A DNA stretch of 5,685 nucleotides, taken from contig JBEINZ010000203.1 in the NCBI GenBank assembly GCA_040377825.1, positions 1 through 5,685 on the forward strand, written 5' to 3'. Each line of letters opens with the position of its first letter. The stretch's first letter is position 1. A model generated the notes under the pieces. It did not search any database, had not been told where the DNA came from, and saw only the letters and a program-made list of their open reading frames with translations. Of this stretch, positions 1 to 5,668 are shown one piece after another. Source of the stretch: JBEINZ01 sp040377825. GTDB lineage: Bacteria > Pseudomonadota > Alphaproteobacteria > Rhizobiales > Ancalomicrobiaceae. The position numbers and the translations under genes are program-made.

Positions 1-642
1 CGCCCAGCCGCCTACGATGAATTGCCGCGCACCGGTCTCCCTCCCGCATTCCGCGATGAAGAAGAGTACGACACCTTCCTCGACAGTCTCACTCGCGGTG
101 GCATCATTCCTGACGCGAGCTATATCTGGTGGTCAGTTCGACCATCCCTGCAGCATCCAACGCTTGAACTGCGCGTTGCCGATAGCGTGACCTCGGTCGA
201 CGATGCGCTCGCAATTGCCGCGCTTTTTCGGACGCTGGTCTTTCGACTTGATCGAGATGACAGCTTTGGCCGACCGGTTGATGGGGTCGTCCGGGCGATT
301 GCTGAAGAAAATCGCTGGCGTGTGCAGCGCTTGGGACTTGAGGCTAAGATTGTCGATGTACTCGGCCAGGGACCAATTTTGGTTCGAACGGCCCTGCAGC
401 GGTTAATCTCGGATCTCTCGCAGGATGCTAAAGCACTGGGCCGGCTTGAAGATTTTAACGGCATCCAGGCAATTCTCGATTTCGGTACAAGCGCGGGCCG
501 GCAGATTGAGATTTTCGCAAATGCCCGCCGTGCCGACCGTACCCGTGATGAGGCCCTCGTCCGTGTCGCGAGCTGGCTTATGCGGGCCACAGTGGATGGA
601 ACGAATGCAGAAGTCAGAATAAAACGAGAGCTTGCAGTGTGA
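1..642 (+). CDS. YbdK-type carboxylate-amine ligase (glutamate-cysteine ligase family 2), 5' partial
   Basis: The reading frame is open from the first base to the TGA at 640-642, giving 213 residues of the C-terminal half. The start is outside the window; a TTG at 22 lies within the conserved part and is not the true start. Members of this family are about 370-400 residues, so roughly the first 160-190 are missing. Family signatures seen are LPRTGLPPAF near residues 8-17, the core SYIWWSVRPS...HPTLELRVAD at about 40-61, and ENRWRVQRLGLEA near 103-115. The core strand is part of the ATP-grasp-like glutamine-synthetase fold shared with GCS2 enzymes. The E. coli homologue YbdK has weak ATP-dependent gamma-glutamylcysteine ligase activity, but the physiological substrate is generally unclear, so I do not assign glutathione synthesis. 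The protein is expected to be soluble and cytoplasmic. No frameshift or internal stop is visible. It converges on the tRNA gene 87 bases downstream. Confidence 0.9.
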   Translation, partial: RPAAYDELPRTGLPPAFRDEEEYDTFLDSLTRGGIIPDASYIWWSVRPSLQHPTLELRVADSVTSVDDALAIAALFRTLVFRLDRDDSFGRPVDGVVRAIAEENRWRVQRLGLEAKIVDVLGQGPILVRTALQRLISDLSQDAKALGRLEDFNGIQAILDFGTSAGRQIEIFANARRADRTRDEALVRVASWLMRATVDGTNAEVRIKRELAV

Positions 643-670
643 ACCTGCTGAGCCAGCTATAAAAGGCAGT

Positions 671-698
671 GACCGTTCCAGGGAACGGTCTGGAACGG
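671..698. terminator. Two competing hairpins between the ligase gene and the tRNA; possible terminator
   Basis: A CCGTTCC/GGAACGG motif is arranged so that two mutually exclusive stems can form. One is 671-678 with 683-690 (8 bp perfect, loop CAGG). The other is 673-680 with 691-698 (8 bp perfect, loop 681-690). The block lies between the stop of the ligase gene and the 3' end of the convergent tRNA. On the minus strand the hairpin is followed after six bases by TTTT (661-664), weak for a Rho-independent terminator but in the right place to end the tRNA transcript. On the plus strand no T tract follows. The structure is seen directly; the terminator role is inference. Confidence 0.45.
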
Positions 699-729
699 AA
701 GACTTCTCCGGGCTGGATAAGGCGAAGGT

Positions 730-804
730 TGGAGCGGGCGATGGGAATCGAACCCACGACATTCAGCTTGGGAAGCTGACGTTCTACCTCTGAACTACAC
801 CCGC
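730..804 (-). tRNA. tRNA-Gly (anticodon CCC), CCA end encoded
   Basis: Read on the minus strand from 804, the cloverleaf is complete. The acceptor stem GCGGGTG pairs with CGCCCGC (734-740) with one G-U pair. The D stem is GTTC/GAAC. The anticodon stem TCAGC/GCTGA encloses the loop TTCCCAA, which puts CCC at positions 34-36. The T arm is GTGGG-TTCGATT-CCCAT, carrying the TTCGA sequence. The discriminator base is T (733 on the plus strand is A), followed by an encoded CCA (730-732). It decodes the glycine codon GGG. No tRNA neighbour is present, so it appears to be a single-gene unit reading towards the ligase gene. Confidence 0.97.
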
Positions 805-815
805 TTATCAGTCCA

Positions 816-845
816 TTGATACCGCCCTCATGGCCTGCTTCGCAA
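816..845 (-). promoter_or_regulatory. Possible sigma-70-type promoter for tRNA-Gly
   Basis: On the minus strand, TTGCGA (840-845) and TATCAA (816-821) are separated by 18 bases. Each matches the -35 or -10 consensus at four of six positions. Transcription would start near 809, a few bases before the mature tRNA 5' end at 804, which is a sensible position for a tRNA promoter. The match is modest and was looked for because a promoter was expected there. Confidence 0.3.
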
Positions 846-955
846 GGCCCTCTTCAGTCCGTATGGATGCTCACCGCGTGGGAATTGGTGAAGCTCGAGT
901 GTCGTGTCGATGCGAACGAAACGAACGATTTGTTAATGGGTTCTAGAAGGAAGGT

Positions 956-1057
956 ATGCCGACTTCATTGGCGCGGCTTGGGCGGCTTCACCCGCGGTAT
1001 CCATTGCAAAACGTGCTACACGAAAATGCTGAAAGTGTGGGTTATGGCTTGCCGTGA
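956..1057 (+). CDS. Possible 33-residue leader peptide upstream of the ABC exporter
   Basis: An ATG at 956 opens a 33-codon frame ending in TGA at 1055-1057. It is preceded by a purine-rich AGAAGGAAGG (945-954) that can act as a ribosome-binding site about five bases from the ATG. The predicted peptide begins MPTSLARLGR and ends VGYGLP. I recognise no domain, signal peptide or membrane segment. The positional coincidence is what suggests a function: the stop codon falls in the loop of the 1039-1072 hairpin, and the exporter's ribosome-binding site begins about 20 bases later. That layout resembles leader peptides that control translation of downstream resistance or transport genes through ribosome position. 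It could equally be a chance frame in a 287-base spacer, since such short ORFs are common in GC-rich DNA. Confidence 0.3.
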   Translation: MPTSLARLGRLHPRYPLQNVLHENAESVGYGLP

Positions 1058-1072
1058 ACGGCTGCCATACCC
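1039..1072 (+). promoter_or_regulatory. Long imperfect hairpin in the 5' leader of the ABC exporter
   Basis: Three stacked stems form one hairpin of 13 base pairs. 1039-1041 (GGG) pairs with 1070-1072 (CCC). After a bulged T1042, 1043-1048 (TATGGC) pairs with 1064-1069 (GCCATA). Across a small T-rich internal loop, 1051-1054 (GCCG) pairs with 1059-1062 (CGGC), closing the loop TGAA. It is followed by TTTGG and then the Shine-Dalgarno at 1079-1083, so it is not a classical terminator (only three T residues). Its place between the leader ORF and the exporter start suggests control at the RNA level, which is inference. Confidence 0.45.
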
Positions 1073-1078
1073 TTTGGT

Positions 1079-1083
1079 GGAGG
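1079..1083 (+). promoter_or_regulatory. Strong Shine-Dalgarno deciding the TTG start of the ABC exporter
   Basis: GGAGG lies eight bases before the TTG at 1092-1094. An in-frame TAG at 1086-1088 sits between them, so no longer N-terminus is possible in this frame. The next in-frame ATG is about 35 codons further on, inside the region leading into the first membrane helix, and is less credible. Confidence 0.8.
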
Positions 1084-1091
1084 CCTAGTTC

Positions 1092-2927
1092 TTGGCAGAT
1101 CAATACGAGACGGCGGCGCGCGCGAAAGATCACAAGCCCCGTCGATCGCTGCGGCCCCTCGCAAAGCTTATCCCCTATGTGCTGCGCTACCGTATGCGCG
1201 TCGCTTTGGCGCTTGTCGCGCTCGTTTGCGCGGCGATGGCAACGCTCGCCGTACCGCTTGCCGCGCGCCGCATGATCGACAATGGGTTCAGCGATGCAAA
1301 CTCGGCATTGATCGATCAATATTTTCTCATGCTTTTGGCGGTCGCGGCTGCCTTGGCCCTGGCGAGTTCGATACGTTACTATCTCGTCATCTGGCTCGGC
1401 GAACGGGTCGTGGCAGACATCCGGACCGATGTGTTTCGACACGTGATGAGCCTGTCGGCGGAGTTCTTTGACCGCTCGCTCTCCGGCGAAATCGTCTCGC
1501 GACTGACCGCGGATACAACCCAGATAAAGTCGGCCGTCGGCGCTTCGGCCTCAATCGCGCTACGGAATTTGGTCCTTTTCCTTGGTGCCGCGAGCATGAT
1601 GGTCGTAACGAGCCCACGGCTCGCCGGCCTCGTTTTCTTGGCCATCCCGTTCATTGTTCTGCCCCTGGTCGCATTTGGGCGACAGGTCCAACGCAAATCG
1701 CGCATCGCCCAGGATACCCTTGCGGCCGCTTCGGCAAACGCCGGCGAGGCGATCGGTGCCGTTCGTCAGTTTCAAGCCTTTGTTGGCGAGCGGCATGCGG
1801 TCACCCGGTTTGGTGGCAATGTCGAAAAGGCGTTCGAGGCGGCGCGGTCGTCGACCGCCGCGCGAGCGTTTTTGACGGCGGTTGCGATCTTCATGGTCTT
1901 TGGCAGCGTGGTGGTCGTCCTTTGGATTGGCGCGGGCGACGTCTTGGCCGGGCGGTTGACCCCGGGAACCTTGTCACAATTTGTGCTCTATTCGGTTTTT
2001 GCCGCCGGCGCTCTTGGCGAGCTTAGCCAAGTGTGGGGCGAGGTATCGCAAGCGGCCGGTGCCGCGGAGCGGCTTGGAGAGCTGCTTGAGGTCCGCCCGA
2101 TCGTGAGCGCGCCCGCAGACCCTATACCAACCCCGGATGCAGTTTCGGGCACGGTAACGTTTAAAGCGGTATCGTTTGCCTATCCGACAGCAGAGGCCCG
2201 CCCGATCCTCCACGGCGTCAACATTTCCGTTCGCGCTGGCGAGAAAGTCGCTCTGGTTGGGCCATCCGGAGCTGGCAAATCAACCGTCTTTCATTTGCTT
2301 TTGCGCTTCTACGACCCGCAATCCGGAACCATCACTCTCGATGGCGTCGACATCAAAGCGGTAGAGCCCGCCGATGTCCGCAAACACATCGCGATCGTTC
2401 CGCAAGACACCGTCATCCTCGCGGCCACGATCATGGAAAACATTCGCTTCGGTCGGCCCGACGCGAGCGATGCCGAAGTCCATGACGCGGCTGAGAAGGC
2501 CCGCGTCGCCGCTTTCGTGCAGGGTTTGCCCCACGGCTACGCAACCGAGGTCGGCGAACGCGGTGTTATGTTGTCGGGTGGTCAACGCCAGCGCATTGCC
2601 ATCGCGCGGGCGATCTTGAAAGACGCACCGATTTTGCTTCTAGACGAAGCGACGAGTTCGCTCGATGCGGAATCCGAGTCACTGGTTCATGCGGCGCTTG
2701 AGAAGCTGATGGAAGGTCGGACAACACTTGTGATCGCGCATAGGCTTGCGACTGTCCTCGCCTGTGATCGCATTCTCGTGCTCGACGAAGGGCGCATTGT
2801 CGAGGAAGGCACACACATAGATCTTGTTGCCCGTGACGGGCTCTATGCGCGTCTGGCGCGTCTTCAATTCGAGACCGGTCTTGACGCGCTCAACCCGCAA
2901 GCCAACCATCCGGCCACGCTGGCTTAA
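1092..2927 (+). CDS. ABC exporter, fused permease and ATPase (MsbA-related half-transporter)
   Basis: This 611-residue protein has the usual length for a half-size type IV ABC exporter that works as a homodimer in the inner membrane and exports a lipid or hydrophobic compound using ATP. The N-terminal membrane domain has six likely helices near residues 36-58, 76-98, 150-172, 176-195, 260-280 and 286-308. The ATPase domain (about 350-600) is complete: A-loop Tyr364, Walker A GPSGAGKST (390-398), Q-loop Gln438, signature LSGGQ (494-498), Walker B ILLLD with catalytic Glu519, D-loop SLD (523-525) and switch His550. Nothing needed for ATP hydrolysis is missing. It resembles the MsbA-related exporters common in alphaproteobacteria (TIGR02204-like, from memory). 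The substrate cannot be read from the sequence, and lipid A export should not be assumed. The start is TTG with a strong Shine-Dalgarno. The upstream leader holds a small ORF and a hairpin. Its TAA overlaps the stop codon of the convergent GNAT gene. Confidence 0.93.
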   Translation: MADQYETAARAKDHKPRRSLRPLAKLIPYVLRYRMRVALALVALVCAAMATLAVPLAARRMIDNGFSDANSALIDQYFLMLLAVAAALALASSIRYYLVIWLGERVVADIRTDVFRHVMSLSAEFFDRSLSGEIVSRLTADTTQIKSAVGASASIALRNLVLFLGAASMMVVTSPRLAGLVFLAIPFIVLPLVAFGRQVQRKSRIAQDTLAAASANAGEAIGAVRQFQAFVGERHAVTRFGGNVEKAFEAARSSTAARAFLTAVAIFMVFGSVVVVLWIGAGDVLAGRLTPGTLSQFVLYSVFAAGALGELSQVWGEVSQAAGAAERLGELLEVRPIVSAPADPIPTPDAVSGTVTFKAVSFAYPTAEARPILHGVNISVRAGEKVALVGPSGAGKSTVFHLLLRFYDPQSGTITLDGVDIKAVEPADVRKHIAIVPQDTVILAATIMENIRFGRPDASDAEVHDAAEKARVAAFVQGLPHGYATEVGERGVMLSGGQRQRIAIARAILKDAPILLLDEATSSLDAESESLVHAALEKLMEGRTTLVIAHRLATVLACDRILVLDEGRIVEEGTHIDLVARDGLYARLARLQFETGLDALNPQANHPATLA

Positions 2928-3436
2928 ATGTTCGTTGCGTTAAGCCGGCTGTCCGCCCGCCACTCCAATTTTAGTGTCGCCAAACCAGAGCGTGGGTTGG
3001 TGCCGCTGGCTATGCTGCTGAAGCCCTGTCGCGCGTAAAAGGCAATCGCGCGGGGGTTATCGGCGTTAACATCCAGCACAATTCGCTCGGGTGATAGAAT
3101 ACGGGCTTCGTCGAGCAGTACCTCGGCGATCCCGCTACCCCACCAGGCCGGGCCAACGCAAATCTGGTCGAGATAATGCGTCACGGGGTTTATCATCACA
3201 AATCCCGCGATATCGTTGGACTCGGTGAGCGCGAGTCGAAGCACAGCCCCCTCCAGGAGTGCGCGGCCGACGTGGTCGCGGAACCAGACACGACGAGTTT
3301 CGAAATCGATGGAAGGCATGGCCTTCGTCCACGATGCCACCCAAAGATCTTGTAGCGCTTGAAGATCATCGTTTGCGTAGGCGCGGGTCTTGCCAATGCG
3401 AGCCGGTGTCGGTGCCTTTTTGTCTCTCACGGTCAA
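2924..3436 (-). CDS. GNAT-family N-acetyltransferase
   Basis: This is a 170-residue protein of the length and order of a single-domain GCN5-related acetyltransferase, which moves an acetyl group from acetyl-CoA to an amine. A helix-rich N-terminal part (24-62) is followed by the core strands. Motif A lies at 88-108 (LDQICVGPAWWGSGIAEVLL), where the pyrophosphate-binding Q/R-x-x-G-x-G/A becomes W-G-S-G-I-A, with Trp99 in place of the usual Gln or Arg. Motif B at 121-139 includes NADNPRAIAFYARQGF, the typical asparagine and tyrosine region near the end of the fold. The substrate is unknown. The frame can start at TTG 3436, which overlaps the TGA of the upstream OmpA-domain gene (TTGA), or at GTG 3430. 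Neither has a good Shine-Dalgarno, which fits translation coupled to the preceding gene. It is the last gene of the minus-strand block, and its stop overlaps that of the ABC exporter. Confidence 0.85.
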   Translation of the reverse strand: MTVRDKKAPTPARIGKTRAYANDDLQALQDLWVASWTKAMPSIDFETRRVWFRDHVGRALLEGAVLRLALTESNDIAGFVMINPVTHYLDQICVGPAWWGSGIAEVLLDEARILSPERIVLDVNADNPRAIAFYARQGFSSIASGTNPRSGLATLKLEWRADSRLNATNI

Positions 3437-4464
3437 CGGTCGGTTAGTTTGATCTCAATTCGGCGGTTCTTGGCATAGACGTCTTCCGTCGTACCGTCTT
3501 CCAGTGGCTGGAATTCGCCGAAGCCGGCTGCAACCAATCGCTTGGGACTGACGCCCCGCTCGATCAAATAGCGTACCACTGAAATGGCCCGTGCCGCCGA
3601 AAGTTCCCAGTTTGATCTAAAGCGGCCCGTCGATGATGTTGGGCGGATGTCAGTATGTCCATCAATCCGCAAGGTCCAGTTGACCTCCGGAGGGATCTCA
3701 TTGCTCAGTTCAATGATCGCTAGAGCGAGTTTATCAAGTGCCTTACGGCCATCATCGTTAACGGCTTCTTGGCCAACCTGGAAAAGGACTTCAGATTGGA
3801 AAACAAAGCGATCACCGACGACGCGAATGTCCTGCCGATTACCCAAGATCTCCTTTAGGCGCCCGAAGAAGTCCGAACGATAGCGCTGCAGTTCTTGGAC
3901 GCGTTGGGCGAGAGCAACATTAAGGCGTTTGCCGAGGTCGGAGATTTTCGTTTGGCTTTCGCGATCTCGATTCTCCGAGGCATCGAGTGCTGTTTCCAAG
4001 GCGGCGATTTGGCGGCGCAATGCTGCAATCTGTTGGTTTAGCAATTCGACCTGGGCCAAGGCGCGCGACGACATCCGTTTCTCGTCATCAAGTTGCCCGA
4101 CAAGTGCTTGCACTTGGCCGCCAGCCGCGCTCGCTTGCCCGGCCTGTCCGTCGAGCATGCCTTGCAGTTTGCCCTTTTCAATCTCCGTCGAAGCTAAGCT
4201 GTTCCGTAACGTTCCGATCTGGTCCTCGGACTCGCGCAGGCCAGCGCGTTCGAGGGCCAGGAGTTCGGTTAGTTCGGCGATCTGCGCATTGAGTTTTGTG
4301 AGTGCCGTATCCTTCCCGGTGATTTCCCTTGTCAGAAAAAATTGAGCCAGCATGAACACGGAGAGAAGAAAAATGATCACAAGGAGTAGTGTCGACAACG
4401 CGTCAACGAAGCCTGGCCAATAGTCAATATGGGTATCGCGTCGGCGGCTCCTCGCATAGGCCAT
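3433..4464 (-). CDS. MotB/OmpA-type protein: membrane anchor, long coiled coil, peptidoglycan-binding domain
   Basis: This 343-residue protein has three parts. Residues 1-13 are basic and cytoplasmic (ARSRRRD). A single membrane helix spans about 22-45 and is preceded by DYWPGFVD, where Asp21 sits where MotB carries its proton-accepting aspartate. Residues about 50-200 are rich in Leu, Ala, Glu, Gln and Arg with heptad-like spacing (for example LLNQQIAALRRQIAALETAL), predicted to be a periplasmic coiled-coil stalk. Residues about 215-343 are an OmpA C-terminal domain with IDGHTD (267-272), NWELSAARA (285-293) and KNRRIEI (332-338). Asp272 and Arg292 match the diaminopimelate-binding pair of OmpA. 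The role is probably to anchor an ion-driven channel to peptidoglycan. I prefer ATG 4464, with AGGAG eight bases upstream, over the adjacent TTG 4467. It begins three bases after the stop of the channel gene. It is not flagellar motB by context: there are no flagellar genes, and the stalk is far longer. Confidence 0.88.
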   Translation of the reverse strand: MAYARSRRRDTHIDYWPGFVDALSTLLLVIIFLLSVFMLAQFFLTREITGKDTALTKLNAQIAELTELLALERAGLRESEDQIGTLRNSLASTEIEKGKLQGMLDGQAGQASAAGGQVQALVGQLDDEKRMSSRALAQVELLNQQIAALRRQIAALETALDASENRDRESQTKISDLGKRLNVALAQRVQELQRYRSDFFGRLKEILGNRQDIRVVGDRFVFQSEVLFQVGQEAVNDDGRKALDKLALAIIELSNEIPPEVNWTLRIDGHTDIRPTSSTGRFRSNWELSAARAISVVRYLIERGVSPKRLVAAGFGEFQPLEDGTTEDVYAKNRRIEIKLTDR

Positions 4465-4467
4465 CAA

Positions 4468-5523
4468 TTACTCTCCTGGCTTGCTCGAAACTGGCTTCTT
4501 TTCTATTGGCCGATCACCGGTCGATTTCCAACTGGACGGAAGATCATCCGGTGCAGCCACTCGACCTAAGACGCGCCGCATTTCACGACTTTCTTCAGCC
4601 TGTTCTTCCACCCAAGCGCGTATCATCTGCTGTTCGGAGCGCATGTGTGTTACGAGGCCCTGAATTCCTTCTGCAAGATTGGCCATTGCCGTCGTCGAGG
4701 TTCGCGCGGAACCTGACTCTTGCACCGACCTGTTCAGGCGCTCGATCGCAATGCGGAGCGACTCAATTGTGCCAAGCGGCCCTTCACGGCGTTGCTCCAA
4801 GCCGATCTCGAATTCAGTCGCCGCTGAGAGCCAATCTTCAAGTTCGTTGTAAAAACGGTTCTGCGCCTGGCTTGCCTGCAAATCGAGGAAGCCGATGACC
4901 AGTGATCCAGATAGTCCAAAGAGTGATGACGAAAAGGCAACGCCCATGCCGCTAAGCGGAGCCGCGAGGCCCGTTTTCAAGTCTTCGAACATAACCCCGA
5001 CGTCGCCGGAGCCAACATTCAAGGAGTTTATCGCCTTGCCGACGGCGGTGACAGTTTCAGTCAGACCCCAGAAAGTACCAAGCAGGCCGAGAAAGATCAT
5101 CAGACCGCCGATGTAGCGCGTGATATCACGCGTTTCGTCGAGTCGCATCGCGATCGAATCGAGAATCGATCGCATTACGTCTGGAGATACTTCGACCTTC
5201 CCTGCCCGATCGCGGAGCAAACCGGCCATGGGGCCAAGAAGCTGTGGCTGGCGCGCCGAAGTTGCCGTAGGGTCGCCGAGCCGGAACGAATTGGCCCAAC
5301 GAATCTCTGGAAAGAGCCGTCCAACCTGCCGAATGGCGAGCAGAATCCCCAACAAAAGCACACCAATGATCAATCCATTCAGTCCTGGATTCGCCATAAA
5401 CGCAACTGCGATTTGTCGATAAAGGATTACGGCAACGAAGCCGACGATGACCAGGAAGATCATCATGCGCCACAGGAAGACCTGCGGGCTCGACAGTCTG
5501 TGCGGATCAAATTCGCGCGCCAT
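4468..5523 (-). CDS. MotA/TolQ/ExbB-type proton channel protein
   Basis: This 351-residue inner-membrane protein has likely helices at about 18-36, 48-66, 137-158 and 186-212. The last two carry the family core: GLLGTFWGLTETV (146-158), close to the TolQ/ExbB GL.GTVWGI motif, and AAPLSGMGVAFSSSLFGLSG (187-206). Between helices 2 and 3 lies a cytoplasmic stretch of about 70 residues. The C-terminal tail of about 140 residues is charged and helix-rich (LRIAIERLNR, WVEEQAEESREMRR) and ends in a polar KKPVSSKPGE. Family members form pentamers around a dimeric partner and couple ion flow to mechanical work in the envelope; the partner here is surely the adjacent OmpA-domain protein. Pro189 stands where TolQ and ExbB usually have a threonine in the ion path. 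The ATG at 5523 has CAGGG about six bases upstream. The protein is not assigned to motA, tolQ, exbB or zorA, because neither the length nor the neighbours fit. Confidence 0.88.
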   Translation of the reverse strand: MAREFDPHRLSSPQVFLWRMMIFLVIVGFVAVILYRQIAVAFMANPGLNGLIIGVLLLGILLAIRQVGRLFPEIRWANSFRLGDPTATSARQPQLLGPMAGLLRDRAGKVEVSPDVMRSILDSIAMRLDETRDITRYIGGLMIFLGLLGTFWGLTETVTAVGKAINSLNVGSGDVGVMFEDLKTGLAAPLSGMGVAFSSSLFGLSGSLVIGFLDLQASQAQNRFYNELEDWLSAATEFEIGLEQRREGPLGTIESLRIAIERLNRSVQESGSARTSTTAMANLAEGIQGLVTHMRSEQQMIRAWVEEQAEESREMRRVLGRVAAPDDLPSSWKSTGDRPIEKKPVSSKPGE

Positions 5524-5550
5524 GGTCAGCCCTGTTGTTGTCCCAAGTCC

Positions 5551-5578
5551 CTTGTACCCTGCTTAACGCCCCTAACAA
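5551..5578 (-). promoter_or_regulatory. Weak promoter-like pair upstream of the channel gene
   Basis: On the minus strand, TTGTTA (5573-5578) and TACAAG (5551-5556) are 16 bases apart, each with four of six consensus positions. A start near 5544 would leave a leader of about 20 bases before the ATG at 5523. The match is weak, and the true promoter may lie beyond the window. Confidence 0.2.
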
Positions 5579-5668
5579 AACCACGAAATGAAAACATCGT
5601 GTGGCATGTCTCCGACCGTGTCGATCGTACCCGTTTAACAGCCTTGGATGTCCAGAGCCTGTCCCGTT

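Noticed and set aside
403..762. A 119-codon minus-strand frame starting inside the tRNA (MSWVRFPSPAP...)
   Set aside because: The N-terminus is the tRNA-Gly T arm read as protein, a well-known false prediction, and the rest runs antisense through the ligase gene.
832..849. Small GGCCT...AGGCC hairpin upstream of the tRNA promoter
   Set aside because: It has only five outer pairs, plus two inner pairs with a bulged base, and no T tract. It is not distinguishable from chance in GC-rich DNA.
941..948. TTCTAGAA palindrome as an operator
   Set aside because: It is only an 8-base palindrome with no second copy nearby, and it overlaps the purine-rich stretch before the leader ORF. It is too short to support a claim.
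816..1088. A 90-codon plus-strand frame between the tRNA and the exporter
   Set aside because: It starts at a TTG with no ribosome-binding site, overlaps the likely tRNA promoter and has a composition unlike a real protein (many W, C and R).
730..1091. Integrated element or attachment site at the tRNA-Gly gene
   Set aside because: No integrase gene and no repeat of the tRNA 3' end were found in the window, and the flanking genes look like ordinary chromosome.
933..1442. A 169-codon minus-strand frame across the exporter start
   Set aside because: It is antisense to a clear exporter gene, is rich in R, H and C and shows no domain, so it looks like a shadow of the GC-rich coding strand.
3433..5523. 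Zorya anti-phage defence (ZorA/ZorB)
   Set aside because: The channel protein is much shorter than typical ZorA with its long tail, the partner has a long stalk unlike ZorB, and no ZorC, ZorD or ZorE gene adjoins. The downstream neighbour is a GNAT. Genes to the right of the window are unseen, so this is not fully excluded.
3433..5523. Flagellar motA/motB
   Set aside because: No flagellar gene is nearby, and the motifs of the channel protein are closer to TolQ/ExbB than to MotA.
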